Below are positions 9,965 to 21,050 of a stretch of DNA of 53,650 bases, piece after piece. Position numbers and translations under genes: made by a program. Positions within the stretch are counted from its first letter, which is position 1; every line of letters starts with the position of its first letter. Under the pieces are notes generated by a model. That model had not been told where the DNA came from. It saw nothing but the letters and a program-made list of their open reading frames with translations, and did no database searches. The stretch lies in the NCBI GenBank assembly GCA_964560875.1, contig CAZLMW010000051.1:1-53650 (forward strand). Reading direction: 5' to 3'. The stretch comes from CAZLMW01 sp964560875. GTDB lineage: Bacteria; Myxococcota_A; UBA9042.

Positions 9965-12900
9965 CTACTTCCAAGCGCCCATCGGCTTGTCCCACTGTTT
10001 GACAATGCCCTTGCCGCCCTTGCCTTCGCCCATGCATGTCGGGCTACCCCAGCACGGATCTTGCGCGACCTCGGTGCCAAGGCTGTGGAAGTAGCTCACG
10101 ATCAGGTTGCGGTGGTACTCGGTGTAGCTGCCGTCTTCGTAGCCACCGAACTTCGGGAACCGGTCGCCCTTGCTCTTCTGCGCGATGTACTCGTGTTTGC
10201 CCTGCACGTCGGCGAGGCATAGCGCGCTGTTGCCCGGGCCGCTGCCGGACTTGACGACGTTGCACATGCCCAGGTCTTTCGTCCCTGGCTTGACCAGCGG
10301 CGGCGTCGGCTTGCCCAGCTTGTCGACCAGCACGCCGTCGTCGATCACCTTCTCGGTCCAGCTGCGGTAGGTGCTGTCATCGACGAAGCTCTTGCCGTCT
10401 CCGAACAGCCCGATCGCACGGGCGAGCGCGAGGCCGGCCGCGTAGTTGACCGTCTGGTCGCCGACAGCCAGCGACAGCAATACATTGGTCGGTTTGTAGC
10501 CGGGAAGCGGCCGCCGGAACATGCGCTCGGCCACGGTGATCGCGTCCGCGCCCTCGAGGACATTGGACGACGACTGCACGAAACGCCGGAATCGCGGGGT
10601 GTTACGTTCGCGCGCCACGCCCTCTTTCTTGGACTTGAGCTTGATCGACTCGACCACGTTGTCAGCGTCATCGAGAACCTCGAGCACAATGTCGTCGCCG
10701 ATATCGGACGCGACTGCAACCGCGAATCCGCCGCCCTTCAGCGCGGTCGTCTCGGCCTGACCACCGTTGGTGACGTTCTTCATGCGGACCTTGGTGCCTT
10801 CCTTGATAGCCTTCGTTTCGGCCACGTACGCCTTGACCGCGATCGGATAGACCAGGCACGTGCCGTCCGGCGCCTTGTAGCTTTGGATCGTGTCGCGTTT
10901 GCACTGGTCCGAGTCGTTGTTCCAGGAGATGCGAACCACCCCGTCCTTGCGCGCGCAGCCGATGAGCTTGGGGCCGCTGACCTTGTGCATAAAGGGCTCG
11001 ATAACGCCGTTGAGACGCGTGCGAATGAAGATATCGGCCAACCCGGCGCCGGCGACAACAGGCGCTGCCGCGACGATGTACGGCTCGAGCGGTGAGGTGA
11101 GCGCGGTGTGAATGCCGCCAAGCGACACGCCGGTCATGAAATACGCGACATCAGGTCCGCCGATGTCGAGCACGCCGTCTGCATTGAAGTCGCCTGCGAG
11201 CAGGTTCTTCGTCAGCTTGGCCGTGCCTTCGGGCGTCTTTTCGGCGGCGCGCGGGTCGTCGATCTTGGCGGGAACGGCGGCTTGGGAGAGCGAGCGCAGC
11301 AGGCGCACCGCGACCATGTAGTCGAACGTCGTCTGGCGCATGGAGTCGCGCAGCCGGAACGTGTTCGGCGCGTAGTAGGCCTCGCCCGGTGTGCCATTTA
11401 GCTGGCAGTCGCCGTTGTCATCGACACCGCGACCGAGCACCGCGAGCTGCTTGAGGAAGCCGTTGCCCTCCAGCTTGTCGAACATCTCGTCGACCGTCGT
11501 GCCCTCGGGGAATTCCTTCTTCGAGTCGCGGAAAACGAGCCCGCCGAGCAGCGCCGACACAACACCGACAAGCTGGTCGTCGGAGTCGCACTGATCGCTG
11601 CAGTCCTTGTCGGTCTTGCAGGCCGGCTGCTGCCAATCCTTGAGCGCCGAGTTGTTGCACGTCCGCTTCTTGCACTCACAGCCGAAGATGTGGGCCGAAC
11701 CGCTGCCGAGGAATCCGCCGATCAGCGACCGCGCGTTGGCCAGGACCGGCCCGTGCCCGACAGCGTCGATCGTGAACACCGCGATTCCGGCGCGCGCGAA
11801 CTTGTCGGCGAGCAACAGCGACTCGATGCGACTCGTGCCCGTGGCGTGGGCGTAAACGACGACCGGAAACGGCGGTTGATGGTTCTTCGTCGTCTTGGGA
11901 ACCGTGATCATGAACGGCACTTTGACCGACTCGACGGTCGCGGTGCCGGCTTCGACGTCGACATCCCAAACATTGCGTTCACGGACCTGGTCGGCCGGAC
12001 GCTGCCGGAAACTGGGCGTGTTCATGCTGCCGAACACGGCGTAGTCCACGAAGTTGAACGAGCCTCCGACCTCCGGCGCGAAACTGGCGACGATGTTGAA
12101 GATCTCGTTCATGAACGCGCCCTGGACGATACGATCGTGGTCGTACTTGCGGTACGGGTAGCCCTTCTTGGACGGATGGCTGCCCTTATCCTTGTCGGCG
12201 AGGCCATCGAACGTGATGTTCATTGGGTAGATCGCTTCGATCGTGGCCGGGAACGCGTCATCGAGCCACGCAAATTGGCCCTTGCCGTACAGACCGTCGC
12301 GCAATGCTGAGAATGTCCGCGCGAGGTCTCCGGTTGTCATCGTCCAGCCGAACGCGACGTCCTTTTCGGTGACACCGCGGGCCTTGAGCGACTCCATCGC
12401 GCGCTTGAGCGGCAACGTCTGGCTGACGTGGTTGACGAACGGAAACGGGCTTCGGATCGCGCCCTTGGTCTGGCCGTCGGCGCTGGTGCCCTTGACGGCG
12501 CGTGTTAGCACGATCGCGTACTGGGAGCCGGCCTCCATCGGCACGAGCGGGCGGATGTCGAGCGTGTTGGTTGCGACTTCGTAGTGATAGATCCACTTGT
12601 CGGGTTTACCGTCCCCGTCGGTGTCGATCTTGTTGTCGGGCGGCAGCACGTAGCTATCGAAGTTGCCCAGCTTGTCGTGCGGAAAATAGCGATGCGGGTT
12701 GGCGCGATGAGGAAACCAGCCGCGGCCGAGGTCGAGCGGAACGATCTCCCCGTAGCGCTCGCTGCCCGGCTCGACGTTGACGACAAACACGCTGTCGTCG
12801 GTGACGGTCGAAAGGTCCAACGGACCATCGAAGGCGATAGAAATCGGGCTCATCGCCGAAAAACCGGGGACCTCGTTGACGTGGCCGCGGAACCGGCGCT

Positions 12901-13177
12901 CGGTCAGGGTCGATGCCTGGATACTCGTGTTGATGTGAACGCCGCCGTCAGCGGCAACCGCGAGCGCGAGATCGTTGGGGAAGGGCAGCTCAGCGTCCGG
13001 TTTGCGGAGCGGCTCAAAGATGATGCTCGGACCCTTTGGCGTCGCGCCGTCGAGCTCGGTGGCGTGAAGTCCCGCGGCGGGCTCATCGGCCTCGCAGCCC
13101 AGCATGGACGTCACTGCAACCGTCATCGCGACGGTGACGGCAAAAAACCGGGAACCCCTGTGTGCAGTCTTTGTCAT
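9965..13177 (-). CDS. Large lipoprotein with alpha/beta-hydrolase domain
   Basis: 1070 aa. Signal peptide with lipobox TSMLGC (Cys28). The N-terminal third (about 50-400) is beta-rich and contains a DTDGDGKPDKW calcium-loop-like motif, resembling the N-terminal domain of bacterial virulence-factor lipases. An alpha/beta-hydrolase core follows: PVVVYAHATGTSR near 440 (oxyanion region) and TGVSLGGIHTAL near 682 (G-x-S-x-G nucleophile elbow). About residues 496-530 form a Cys-rich insertion (CECKKRTC...CKTDKDCSDQC). A lipid or polyester hydrolase on the cell surface is plausible but substrate is unknown. ATG 13175-13177 overlaps the TGA of the upstream beta-barrel gene (TGATG), so the two are translationally coupled. 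Confidence 0.8.
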   Translation of the reverse strand: MTKTAHRGSRFFAVTVAMTVAVTSMLGCEADEPAAGLHATELDGATPKGPSIIFEPLRKPDAELPFPNDLALAVAADGGVHINTSIQASTLTERRFRGHVNEVPGFSAMSPISIAFDGPLDLSTVTDDSVFVVNVEPGSERYGEIVPLDLGRGWFPHRANPHRYFPHDKLGNFDSYVLPPDNKIDTDGDGKPDKWIYHYEVATNTLDIRPLVPMEAGSQYAIVLTRAVKGTSADGQTKGAIRSPFPFVNHVSQTLPLKRAMESLKARGVTEKDVAFGWTMTTGDLARTFSALRDGLYGKGQFAWLDDAFPATIEAIYPMNITFDGLADKDKGSHPSKKGYPYRKYDHDRIVQGAFMNEIFNIVASFAPEVGGSFNFVDYAVFGSMNTPSFRQRPADQVRERNVWDVDVEAGTATVESVKVPFMITVPKTTKNHQPPFPVVVYAHATGTSRIESLLLADKFARAGIAVFTIDAVGHGPVLANARSLIGGFLGSGSAHIFGCECKKRTCNNSALKDWQQPACKTDKDCSDQCDSDDQLVGVVSALLGGLVFRDSKKEFPEGTTVDEMFDKLEGNGFLKQLAVLGRGVDDNGDCQLNGTPGEAYYAPNTFRLRDSMRQTTFDYMVAVRLLRSLSQAAVPAKIDDPRAAEKTPEGTAKLTKNLLAGDFNADGVLDIGGPDVAYFMTGVSLGGIHTALTSPLEPYIVAAAPVVAGAGLADIFIRTRLNGVIEPFMHKVSGPKLIGCARKDGVVRISWNNDSDQCKRDTIQSYKAPDGTCLVYPIAVKAYVAETKAIKEGTKVRMKNVTNGGQAETTALKGGGFAVAVASDIGDDIVLEVLDDADNVVESIKLKSKKEGVARERNTPRFRRFVQSSSNVLEGADAITVAERMFRRPLPGYKPTNVLLSLAVGDQTVNYAAGLALARAIGLFGDGKSFVDDSTYRSWTEKVIDDGVLVDKLGKPTPPLVKPGTKDLGMCNVVKSGSGPGNSALCLADVQGKHEYIAQKSKGDRFPKFGGYEDGSYTEYHRNLIVSYFHSLGTEVAQDPCWGSPTCMGEGKGGKGIVKQWDKPMGAWK

Positions 13178-14793
13178 CACCACGTCCCTCGCACGAGCAG
13201 CTGACCCAGCACGGTTGAGACATCCGGTCCCACCTTTCCATCGCGGTCCGCGAACGCCTTGCCGAGCGTCGCGGAGCCCCAATCGACACGCGCCATTGCC
13301 CTTACCGGTCCGGCGTCAAGCTCGTACCAGACCGCCGCGTCGATCTCCGAGCCGAGATCTGTGCTCGCCGTCCCGCCGTTGGGCCCGATCGCTTCGCCAC
13401 CCTTGAGGCTGCTGAAGTACGGATCGACCAGCGGAGCCGGCGCCTGCGCGAACAACCAGCCGACCTGCGCGGCCAATCCGTGCCAGGGCCCCACGCGCGC
13501 GACCGGGTGGATGTAGATCGCCTGGGTCACCGCGCCACCCGATGCGAGGCGCTCATAGCCCGCCGGAGGTTGACCTGCGAATCGTGGATCGGTGAGGTTT
13601 GCCGCGGTGTTCGCCGTCGCCCGGCGCATGACGTCGGAGAACAACACGAGCCCAACGCGATAATCGGCCGCGAACTTGAAGTTGCGGACCGTGTCGTCAA
13701 ACGGGTCCTGGTCGCCACTTGCCACGCCGCCTTCGACGCGAATCGCGAACGTCTTGCGCTTGACGGTGAGGCGCAGCACGCCCCCGAACTGGTCGATCTT
13801 GAGCTTGTCGGGGTTGTAGGCCGTGCGGAAGTAGGTCGTATCACCCGTGATCGAAAGGAACTCGCCTGCCAGCTCGACCTGCCACTTTCCGAAACGCTCA
13901 AAGGCGCGGCCGTAGATATCGCTTACCCAGGCGTTGATGGTGAGCCCACGGCGATCGATCTGTGTGCGGCGGACCCCGTACAGGCCGAACTCCCATTGCA
14001 GGTGTTTGACGAACAGCGCCGCGATGAGGTTTTCGGCGTCGTCGCCGTCGGCCGCTCGGGCCAGGTCATCTTCGACCACGTGATCGGCCGCGAGAACGAG
14101 CGCGATCGGGAACGCGGCCGCCCAACTGCCGTCGCCGGGAATGGCCGCAGGAATGAGCGTCGCTTGGACGCGATCGACAATGACGCCGCGGCGCTTGAAG
14201 CCAAACTGCAGATCCTCATCTTGGCCGCCTTGCGCGAGCAGGCCCAGTCCCCATGTCGACACTGTGCGCCCGGCCAATAACCGCCCCCAGCGCGTGGCGA
14301 ACTCGACGTCGAAGCGTCGCAGCAGGTGCTTGTCATCGGCGTTCCAGCCGGTGTCGCGTTTGTGAATCGGGTCGACGGCGAGCGCTGTGTCCGGGTCGAG
14401 TCCGGCGCCTCCCGGTTGTGGGGCCTTGCGTTCGACGGCACCCACTTTCCGCTGGGATGGGCCGTTAAACGCGTCGACCTGGACGCGCAATCGCACACTG
14501 TTGAGCTCGGCCGCGCGGCGCTCCCAGTGGATTTCGCCACCGGCGCGCAAGCGCTGTTCCATGGTCGTGAAGCCGGGTAAGCGCGTGTTATCGGCGGCGA
14601 GCGGACGCCCCACTTCTTGCGCGTCGGTGATCGCCATTGTGCCGCGCGCGGCGACGTTCATTTCGGTCTTCAGCGACCAGTCTGGGACCGAGGGCGCGGC
14701 GCGAACCACAGGCGGCGCCGTCTTTGCGATCGGCGCGGCTGGGGTGACGGTCGCGGCGAGCGCAACTGCAGCTGCAGCGAGGGGAGCAAACAA
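13177..14793 (-). CDS. Predicted outer-membrane beta-barrel protein (TIGR04551-like)
   Basis: 538 aa from TTG 14791-14793, chosen because GGAGG lies 7 nt upstream; a longer form from GTG 14829 (550 aa) has no ribosome binding site but would give the signal peptide an Arg. After an Ala-rich signal peptide the protein consists of alternating amphipathic strands such as WGRLLAGRTVSTWGLGLL and FAIRVEGGVASGDQDP, typical of porin-like barrels. The strand pattern and the GVASGD segment remind me of the Myxococcales-restricted TIGR04551 family; this is recognition by eye. It is coupled by a TGATG overlap to the lipoprotein hydrolase downstream, suggesting the pair acts together at the outer membrane. 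Confidence 0.7.
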   Translation of the reverse strand: MFAPLAAAAVALAATVTPAAPIAKTAPPVVRAAPSVPDWSLKTEMNVAARGTMAITDAQEVGRPLAADNTRLPGFTTMEQRLRAGGEIHWERRAAELNSVRLRVQVDAFNGPSQRKVGAVERKAPQPGGAGLDPDTALAVDPIHKRDTGWNADDKHLLRRFDVEFATRWGRLLAGRTVSTWGLGLLAQGGQDEDLQFGFKRRGVIVDRVQATLIPAAIPGDGSWAAAFPIALVLAADHVVEDDLARAADGDDAENLIAALFVKHLQWEFGLYGVRRTQIDRRGLTINAWVSDIYGRAFERFGKWQVELAGEFLSITGDTTYFRTAYNPDKLKIDQFGGVLRLTVKRKTFAIRVEGGVASGDQDPFDDTVRNFKFAADYRVGLVLFSDVMRRATANTAANLTDPRFAGQPPAGYERLASGGAVTQAIYIHPVARVGPWHGLAAQVGWLFAQAPAPLVDPYFSSLKGGEAIGPNGGTASTDLGSEIDAAVWYELDAGPVRAMARVDWGSATLGKAFADRDGKVGPDVSTVLGQLLVRGTW

Positions 14794-15333
14794 GGACACG
14801 CCTCCATTGGAAGGCGCGGACCTTAGCACATTGTCGACCGACTGATCGCCGCGAAAGAGCCGCGGGCGCGACGCTCACCGCAATGTCGATTGTCGCTCGC
14901 AGATCGGCCACATGCCGGGCGTCGAGCACGATTGGGCGAGCGCGCGACTCACGACCCCGTCGCCGGCTTGGGCTTGGGGCGCGGCGTCGGGACCGTGGTC
15001 TTGATTGTGGTGGTGCGGATAAGCATGGCGCGGTGTCCAAGGGCGGCGGCCCATGCTCGCTGCCAGGGTGACCGGAGTGGGTGGGGAAGGATGATCCTGT
15101 CTTTCTCACCCCGTCGGTCGGTCTGACGTCCAATCTGCGGCGTCCTGCGGCGAATCCTCGGTTTGAAGTGACGCTGCCACTCCTGCACCTCGCATTCACC
15201 ACATGACTTGCACCTTGAACGCCATACCTTCCCTCCGTGATGAGAAAGCCGAGTTATCCCCGGTCACGGTCCCGCGACTTGCGGAACCGGCGCGAACATG
15301 GGCCGCCTGATGGGCCCTGGAAGGGCGGAAGTT
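14794..15333. other. 540-bp intergenic region without a convincing gene
   Basis: Lies between the start of the beta-barrel gene and the end of the phasin-like gene. On the minus strand GGAGGG followed after 5 nt by ATG (15220-15218) opens only a 9-codon frame ending TGA. A second frame here encodes a CKSCGEC cluster followed by about 70 basic residues but has no start codon with a ribosome binding site. I see no RNA gene or clear terminator. It may be a decayed gene. Confidence 0.5.
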
Positions 15334-16152
15334 TCAGGCCCGGGCGACCTCATCCTTCGCCGATGTGGTTGTCGCGGTCTTCTTGGCTGCCGTCGCTTTG
15401 CTGGCGGGCTTCTTCGCCGCGGTCTTGCGTGCCGATGCTTTCTTGACCGGCGCTTTGCGCGTCGTGGTCTTGGCGGCTGTCTTGCGCGTCGTCTTCTTTG
15501 CAGCAGCTTTGCGCGTTGTGGCCTTCCTGGCGGGCGCCTTGGCGTTTTCGACGATGATCTCGCGCAGCACCGATGTCTGTGCTTCGACCAGCACAGTGGT
15601 CTCTTCGCGCAGCATATCGACCGAGCGCTGGAGCTTGCTGACCTGCGCCTCGCTCGCGATGCCCAGCGCCGCGAGAACCTCTTCACGCGCCTCGACCGGC
15701 AGCTTCAGCCACGACTCGAGATCGATGCGCAGCGGCCACTTGTCGCCGATCTTGAGCTTCTCGCCGAGGTTGAGCTTCTCGGGGATGCTCAGCTTCTCGC
15801 CGAGGTTCTCACCGATGTCGCGCCGCATTCCGTCCAGCTTTTCGCCGGCTTCTTTGCCTTCTTCCCGGACACGATCGCCGACCTTTTCGACGCGATCTTG
15901 CACGTTGTCGACGAGGTCACGCGCCCGCTTCTGCAGGTCGTCGAGGTTTTTCTGCGACGTCTCAAGCTGATCTTTGAGCTTGTCGCGGGCCGTCTCGAAT
16001 TGGCGCAGAAAAGCGGCTGTGAAGGGCGCGCGCTCGGCCCAGTCTTCGTCCTCGGCGCCATTGTCGCCAGGGTTTTCGCTCTTGGTCTCGATCACTTCGG
16101 CGTCGACGACGTCGTTGCTGTTGGCGTCTGTCGCGGTGGTCGCGGTGTTCAT
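15334..16152 (-). CDS. Phasin-like coiled-coil protein with histone-H1-like Lys/Ala tail
   Basis: 272 aa. Residues about 45-195 are highly charged and coiled-coil-forming (FETARDKLKDQLETSQKNL and so on). They lead into repeats built on LGEKL..PEKL and then a second helical part. Residues about 204-262 are a low-complexity tail of KKTTRKTAA/AKKPASKA blocks like those of AlgP and the PHA-granule protein PhaF. A PhaF-type role (granule coating plus DNA binding) fits the architecture and the divergent acyl-CoA carboxylase gene, but no PHA synthase is in view. ATG 16152 is preferred over ATG 16164 because GGAG sits 6 nt upstream of it. Confidence 0.7.
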   Translation of the reverse strand: MNTATTATDANSNDVVDAEVIETKSENPGDNGAEDEDWAERAPFTAAFLRQFETARDKLKDQLETSQKNLDDLQKRARDLVDNVQDRVEKVGDRVREEGKEAGEKLDGMRRDIGENLGEKLSIPEKLNLGEKLKIGDKWPLRIDLESWLKLPVEAREEVLAALGIASEAQVSKLQRSVDMLREETTVLVEAQTSVLREIIVENAKAPARKATTRKAAAKKTTRKTAAKTTTRKAPVKKASARKTAAKKPASKATAAKKTATTTSAKDEVARA

Positions 16153-16206
16153 CACGTACTCCATTACGGCGGGGGCTCCGCCAGTGACGGGAGCAAGATA
16201 ACGCGG

Positions 16207-16309
16207 TGCGTCATTGTGTCAATGGTGTTTTGACGCGTCGCGTTACTTTTGTCTTAAAGCCAGTAAAACCACACTGTTGTGTGATACATGTAAACTGTGA
16301 CGCATCGCG
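16207..16309. promoter_or_regulatory. Candidate operator cluster between phasin and carboxylase genes
   Basis: In this AT-richer divergent intergenic region there is a perfect dyad CACACTGTTGTGTG at 16270-16283. Near-identical direct repeats TGACGCGTCGCG (16231-16242) and TGACGCATCGCG (16298-16309) flank it, and TGCGTCA at 16207-16213 is an inverted copy of the same core. The arrangement suggests a shared regulator for both genes; its identity is unknown. Confidence 0.45.
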
Positions 16310-16446
16310 ACGAAGAAGTTTGACTCGCCACAGATGTGCGCGGGCGGTCACGGCCCGCTTGTCACCACGGACACTCCCGGGTAATCACCTTGCCCGGCGG
16401 TCATCTCCTGGCCGCACGACGCCGATTCCACGACCCGGACGCCGCC

Positions 16447-18003
<1,557 letters not shown>

Positions 18004-18033
18004 AGCATCGTGCCTCGGCGATCACGTCGCCTT

Positions 18034-19947
18034 TCAGCGTTTGGGAACTGCGGGTTTTGCAGGTGCGGCCGATGCTTTGGGCGTCGCAGGCTTGGGTTTC
18101 GCCTCTTTGGATGTCGGCGCTTTGGACGCGTCCGGTTTGGCGACGTCGGCCTTGGCTGCAGCGCGCTTGATCCGAGCGGTCACGAGGAACTCGACGCGAC
18201 GATTCCGACTCCTCCCCGCGAGGGTGTCGTTGCTCGTCAGCGGCTGTTTCCCACCGCGTCCGATCGCGACGATCTTGGCGGCAGACAGTGGGCCCTTGCC
18301 GGCAAGGTAGGCGCGAACCGCTTCGGCCCGTAGCTGACTCAGCGCAACCAGCTTCGCGGCGTCACCGTTGTCGTCTGTGTGGACCTGGATCGTGAGCGCG
18401 GCGACGTCGGGATGGGCGCGTAGCACGTTCGAAACGGCGTCGAGCGACGTGCGTCCGGCCTGCGTCAACGCACCACCGCTGAAGACAAACTGGACCTTGT
18501 CGGGCAGCACGATGCGGTCGCCGTCCAGGCTGGCCCCGCGCGCGGCTTTACCGTCCGGGCAGCCGTCCTTGTCGTCGTAGCCGTTCCTGGTCTCGGGCCG
18601 GGTCGGGCACATGTCATCCACGTCCGGGATGCCGTCGCCGTCGTTGTCGGGCTCGGGGCAACCGTCGTGATCGTCAAACTTGTCGCGGTCCTCGGCAGCG
18701 TTCGGACAGCGGTCGTCCTTGTCGAGCACACCATCGCCGTCGTTGTCTGTGTCCGGGCAGCCGTCATTGTCTTCGAACTTGTCGCGATCTTCGGGCGCGA
18801 GCGGGCACTTGTCGGCGATATCGAGGATGCCGTCGCCGTCGTTGTCGGGCTCGGGGCAGCCGTCTGCGTCTTCGAAGCCGTCCTTATCCTCGGCCTTGTT
18901 CGGACAGCTGTCGTCGCGGTCGAGCAGGCCATCGCCGTCGCTGTCGTTGGCCATCTTTCCGGGGGCGATCCGAACGCCCGCGATGACGCGAAACTGCGCC
19001 GAGCCGTAGCCGGACGTGAGCGCTGCCGAGCCGCCGATGAACGCGCGGAGGACGCCGCGATCGTCCAGCGCATGGCCACCGTCAATGAACACCTCGGCCA
19101 TCTCTTGGTTGGTGCTGACGTCGCCGAAGGGAAGCATCGCCTGGCCGCCGATCGCCACGTGTGACGCGTCGCCGATAGTCCGTCGAATTGCGGCCCGCGC
19201 GACGATCAACGAGCCGGTAACAAGCGCCTTGTGTTCGATCGGGTTGCCGGCGGTATCAAGCGCGGGCTTGCCGGTCTTCGGGTCGGCTTCCTTGACCATG
19301 ATCACGGCCTGGTCGCGCAACCGAGCGCCGGCGTTGATGTCGAGCGCCCAGCCGCCTTTTTGCCACGAAAGGAGCAGCTGCCCGTCGCCCTGTTTGCCGC
19401 CGCTGCCGAGCCAGCTTCCGGCCGCCGCCGTGCCCGCCGCGTATCCGAGCAACAGGGACACGTCTACCCGGCCGATACCGCCGATGGACGAACCCCACAG
19501 CCAGCGCCGGATCCCGATGCGCAGGTCGCCAAAGGACGGGCTGACCGCGTCGCCAACCTGCACCAGGTCGGGGCCGCCACCTCGCGTCACGACCGCCATG
19601 GGAAGCGCCGCTTCGAACGTCCAGGCCTCGTAGCCGACGCTGCCACCCAGATCGACCATCCACAGATCGCCGAGAATGGTCTGGGTGAGCTTGGATGACC
19701 CGGCGCTGTTGACGAATGTGAGCGCTCGCCGCGTGTAGTGAAGGCCGGCGCCGAGGAGCCAGCTCCGCGTCCAGTCCCCGCCGTCTTGTTTGCGCGCTGA
19801 ACGCGTGTAGAGACCGTCGTGCAGGCCCGGCGTGTACTCGAACGACTGGGCGTTGATGTCGGGCGCTTCACCCGCAAAGGCAGGCTGGATCAACCCGCCG
19901 ACGGCCAGCAGACCGGTCACGACCGCGATGGCAAAGCGTCCCGCCAC
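18034..19947 (-). CDS. OmpA-family outer-membrane protein with thrombospondin type-3 repeats
   Basis: 637 aa. Signal peptide (LIQPAFAGEA cleavage region), then a beta-barrel-like domain of about 300 residues. About five Asp-rich thrombospondin type-3 repeats (residues about 334-462) follow, each of the form D-x-DGDGxxDxxDxCPxxxED, and are expected to bind Ca2+. The OmpA C-terminal domain comes next (about 470-600; IQVHTDDNGDAAKLVALSQL and LAGRSRNRRVEFLV), which anchors to peptidoglycan. The tail is a Lys/Pro/Ala low-complexity stretch. It converges on the carboxylase gene with only 30 bp between the stops. Confidence 0.9.
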   Translation of the reverse strand: MAGRFAIAVVTGLLAVGGLIQPAFAGEAPDINAQSFEYTPGLHDGLYTRSARKQDGGDWTRSWLLGAGLHYTRRALTFVNSAGSSKLTQTILGDLWMVDLGGSVGYEAWTFEAALPMAVVTRGGGPDLVQVGDAVSPSFGDLRIGIRRWLWGSSIGGIGRVDVSLLLGYAAGTAAAGSWLGSGGKQGDGQLLLSWQKGGWALDINAGARLRDQAVIMVKEADPKTGKPALDTAGNPIEHKALVTGSLIVARAAIRRTIGDASHVAIGGQAMLPFGDVSTNQEMAEVFIDGGHALDDRGVLRAFIGGSAALTSGYGSAQFRVIAGVRIAPGKMANDSDGDGLLDRDDSCPNKAEDKDGFEDADGCPEPDNDGDGILDIADKCPLAPEDRDKFEDNDGCPDTDNDGDGVLDKDDRCPNAAEDRDKFDDHDGCPEPDNDGDGIPDVDDMCPTRPETRNGYDDKDGCPDGKAARGASLDGDRIVLPDKVQFVFSGGALTQAGRTSLDAVSNVLRAHPDVAALTIQVHTDDNGDAAKLVALSQLRAEAVRAYLAGKGPLSAAKIVAIGRGGKQPLTSNDTLAGRSRNRRVEFLVTARIKRAAAKADVAKPDASKAPTSKEAKPKPATPKASAAPAKPAVPKR

Positions 19948-20040
19948 GCACCCTCCAAAGACGTGAGGCGAGGGTCGCGCGCCGCGGTGGTGGCGTCAAA
20001 CACGCGATTGTGAGCGTCGTGGCAACGCCCAACTGACGCG

Positions 20041-20814
20041 CTACAGGCGCTTGACGCGCACGCCCTTGGGAGGCGTCCAGGCGAAGATCTTGTCGGCGAT
20101 CGGGCCGTGGGTCGTCTTGCTGAAATGCAGCGTGGTCGAGTCGCCGAGAGGGTCGACGAGAATCGACGCCTTGACCGCATACGTGCGGGCATCGACCACA
20201 AGGGTCAGCGAGCGCATCGTCTGGTTGCCGGCTTTGGGCTTCATCTTCAGCGCGATCGTGCCCTTGAGCGGGCTCTTGCCGAGGCTGAGATCAAAGTCGC
20301 GCTGCAGGTCGCCCTGACCCACGAGATAGCTGGTGGCCTGGTAGAGCCGGCTGTTCTTCACGGGCAGACGCACCGCGAGGCGTTCGCGGCGCTCGTAGGT
20401 CCACAGCACCTCCCCGTCCGAGAAGTAGTAGATCTCCTCCTTGGGGTAATCCCAGCGCATCTTGCCGTTGTCCTGGCGCTTGGGCTGGGTCTTGGTCGCG
20501 GGGACGATGCGCCCCTTCTTCAGGTAGACCTGTCCGCTGCGGCGGATCCCGTTGCGCAGTCCGCGCTTTTTGACGACCTGGGTGAAGCGAGCCGTGAAAC
20601 CGTCGGTGCTGTCGTAGAAGCGCTGGATGCCCTTGGCGACATCGGCGGCGGTTGGCCCGCCCTTGCTGGCCTTCTTGGCCTTTGCACTTTTGTGGGGCGC
20701 GGCTTTGGCGACGCGGGGTGTCGGCTTCTTGGCCGGGCCGGCGGGTAGGGCAGCGCCCATAAACAGCGTCGAAAACGCGGCGGCGGCGGCGATCAATCCA
20801 GAGTTGGCGAACAT
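20041..20814 (-). CDS. lolA: Periplasmic lipoprotein chaperone LolA
   Basis: 257 aa. LolA receives lipoproteins from the LolCDE exporter and carries them to the outer membrane. After a signal peptide and a Lys/Ala-rich linker (about 30-65), the family pattern is present: FYDSTDGFTARFTQVV, GQVYLKKGRI, MRWDYPKEEIYYFSDGEVLW and VRLPVKNSRLYQATSYL. ATG 20812-20814 is preceded by GGAGGA at 6 nt. This fits the many lipoproteins in the window and the LolC/E-type permease at 39302. Divergent from ftsK. Confidence 0.9.
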   Translation of the reverse strand: MFANSGLIAAAAAFSTLFMGAALPAGPAKKPTPRVAKAAPHKSAKAKKASKGGPTAADVAKGIQRFYDSTDGFTARFTQVVKKRGLRNGIRRSGQVYLKKGRIVPATKTQPKRQDNGKMRWDYPKEEIYYFSDGEVLWTYERRERLAVRLPVKNSRLYQATSYLVGQGDLQRDFDLSLGKSPLKGTIALKMKPKAGNQTMRSLTLVVDARTYAVKASILVDPLGDSTTLHFSKTTHGPIADKIFAWTPPKGVRVKRL

Positions 20815-21050
20815 CGGGGTCCTCCTCGAACCCGCGAGGATGCAGCGGGTGGCTTGCAGTGACAAACGCCGCCACGCGCGCTGGCATTCGAAACGACTTG
20901 GCTTGGCGCCGCGGTTGTCGGCTCCGCGGCCGCCGGTTACGCCCCACGCAGGGACGACGGTGCGGTTTTCTGGCGAGCCACAGCCCCGATGCTAGCCTCG
21001 CGGCAAGGCCCGCAATCCACCTCACTCGCGCAAACAGGATAGCGACAACG

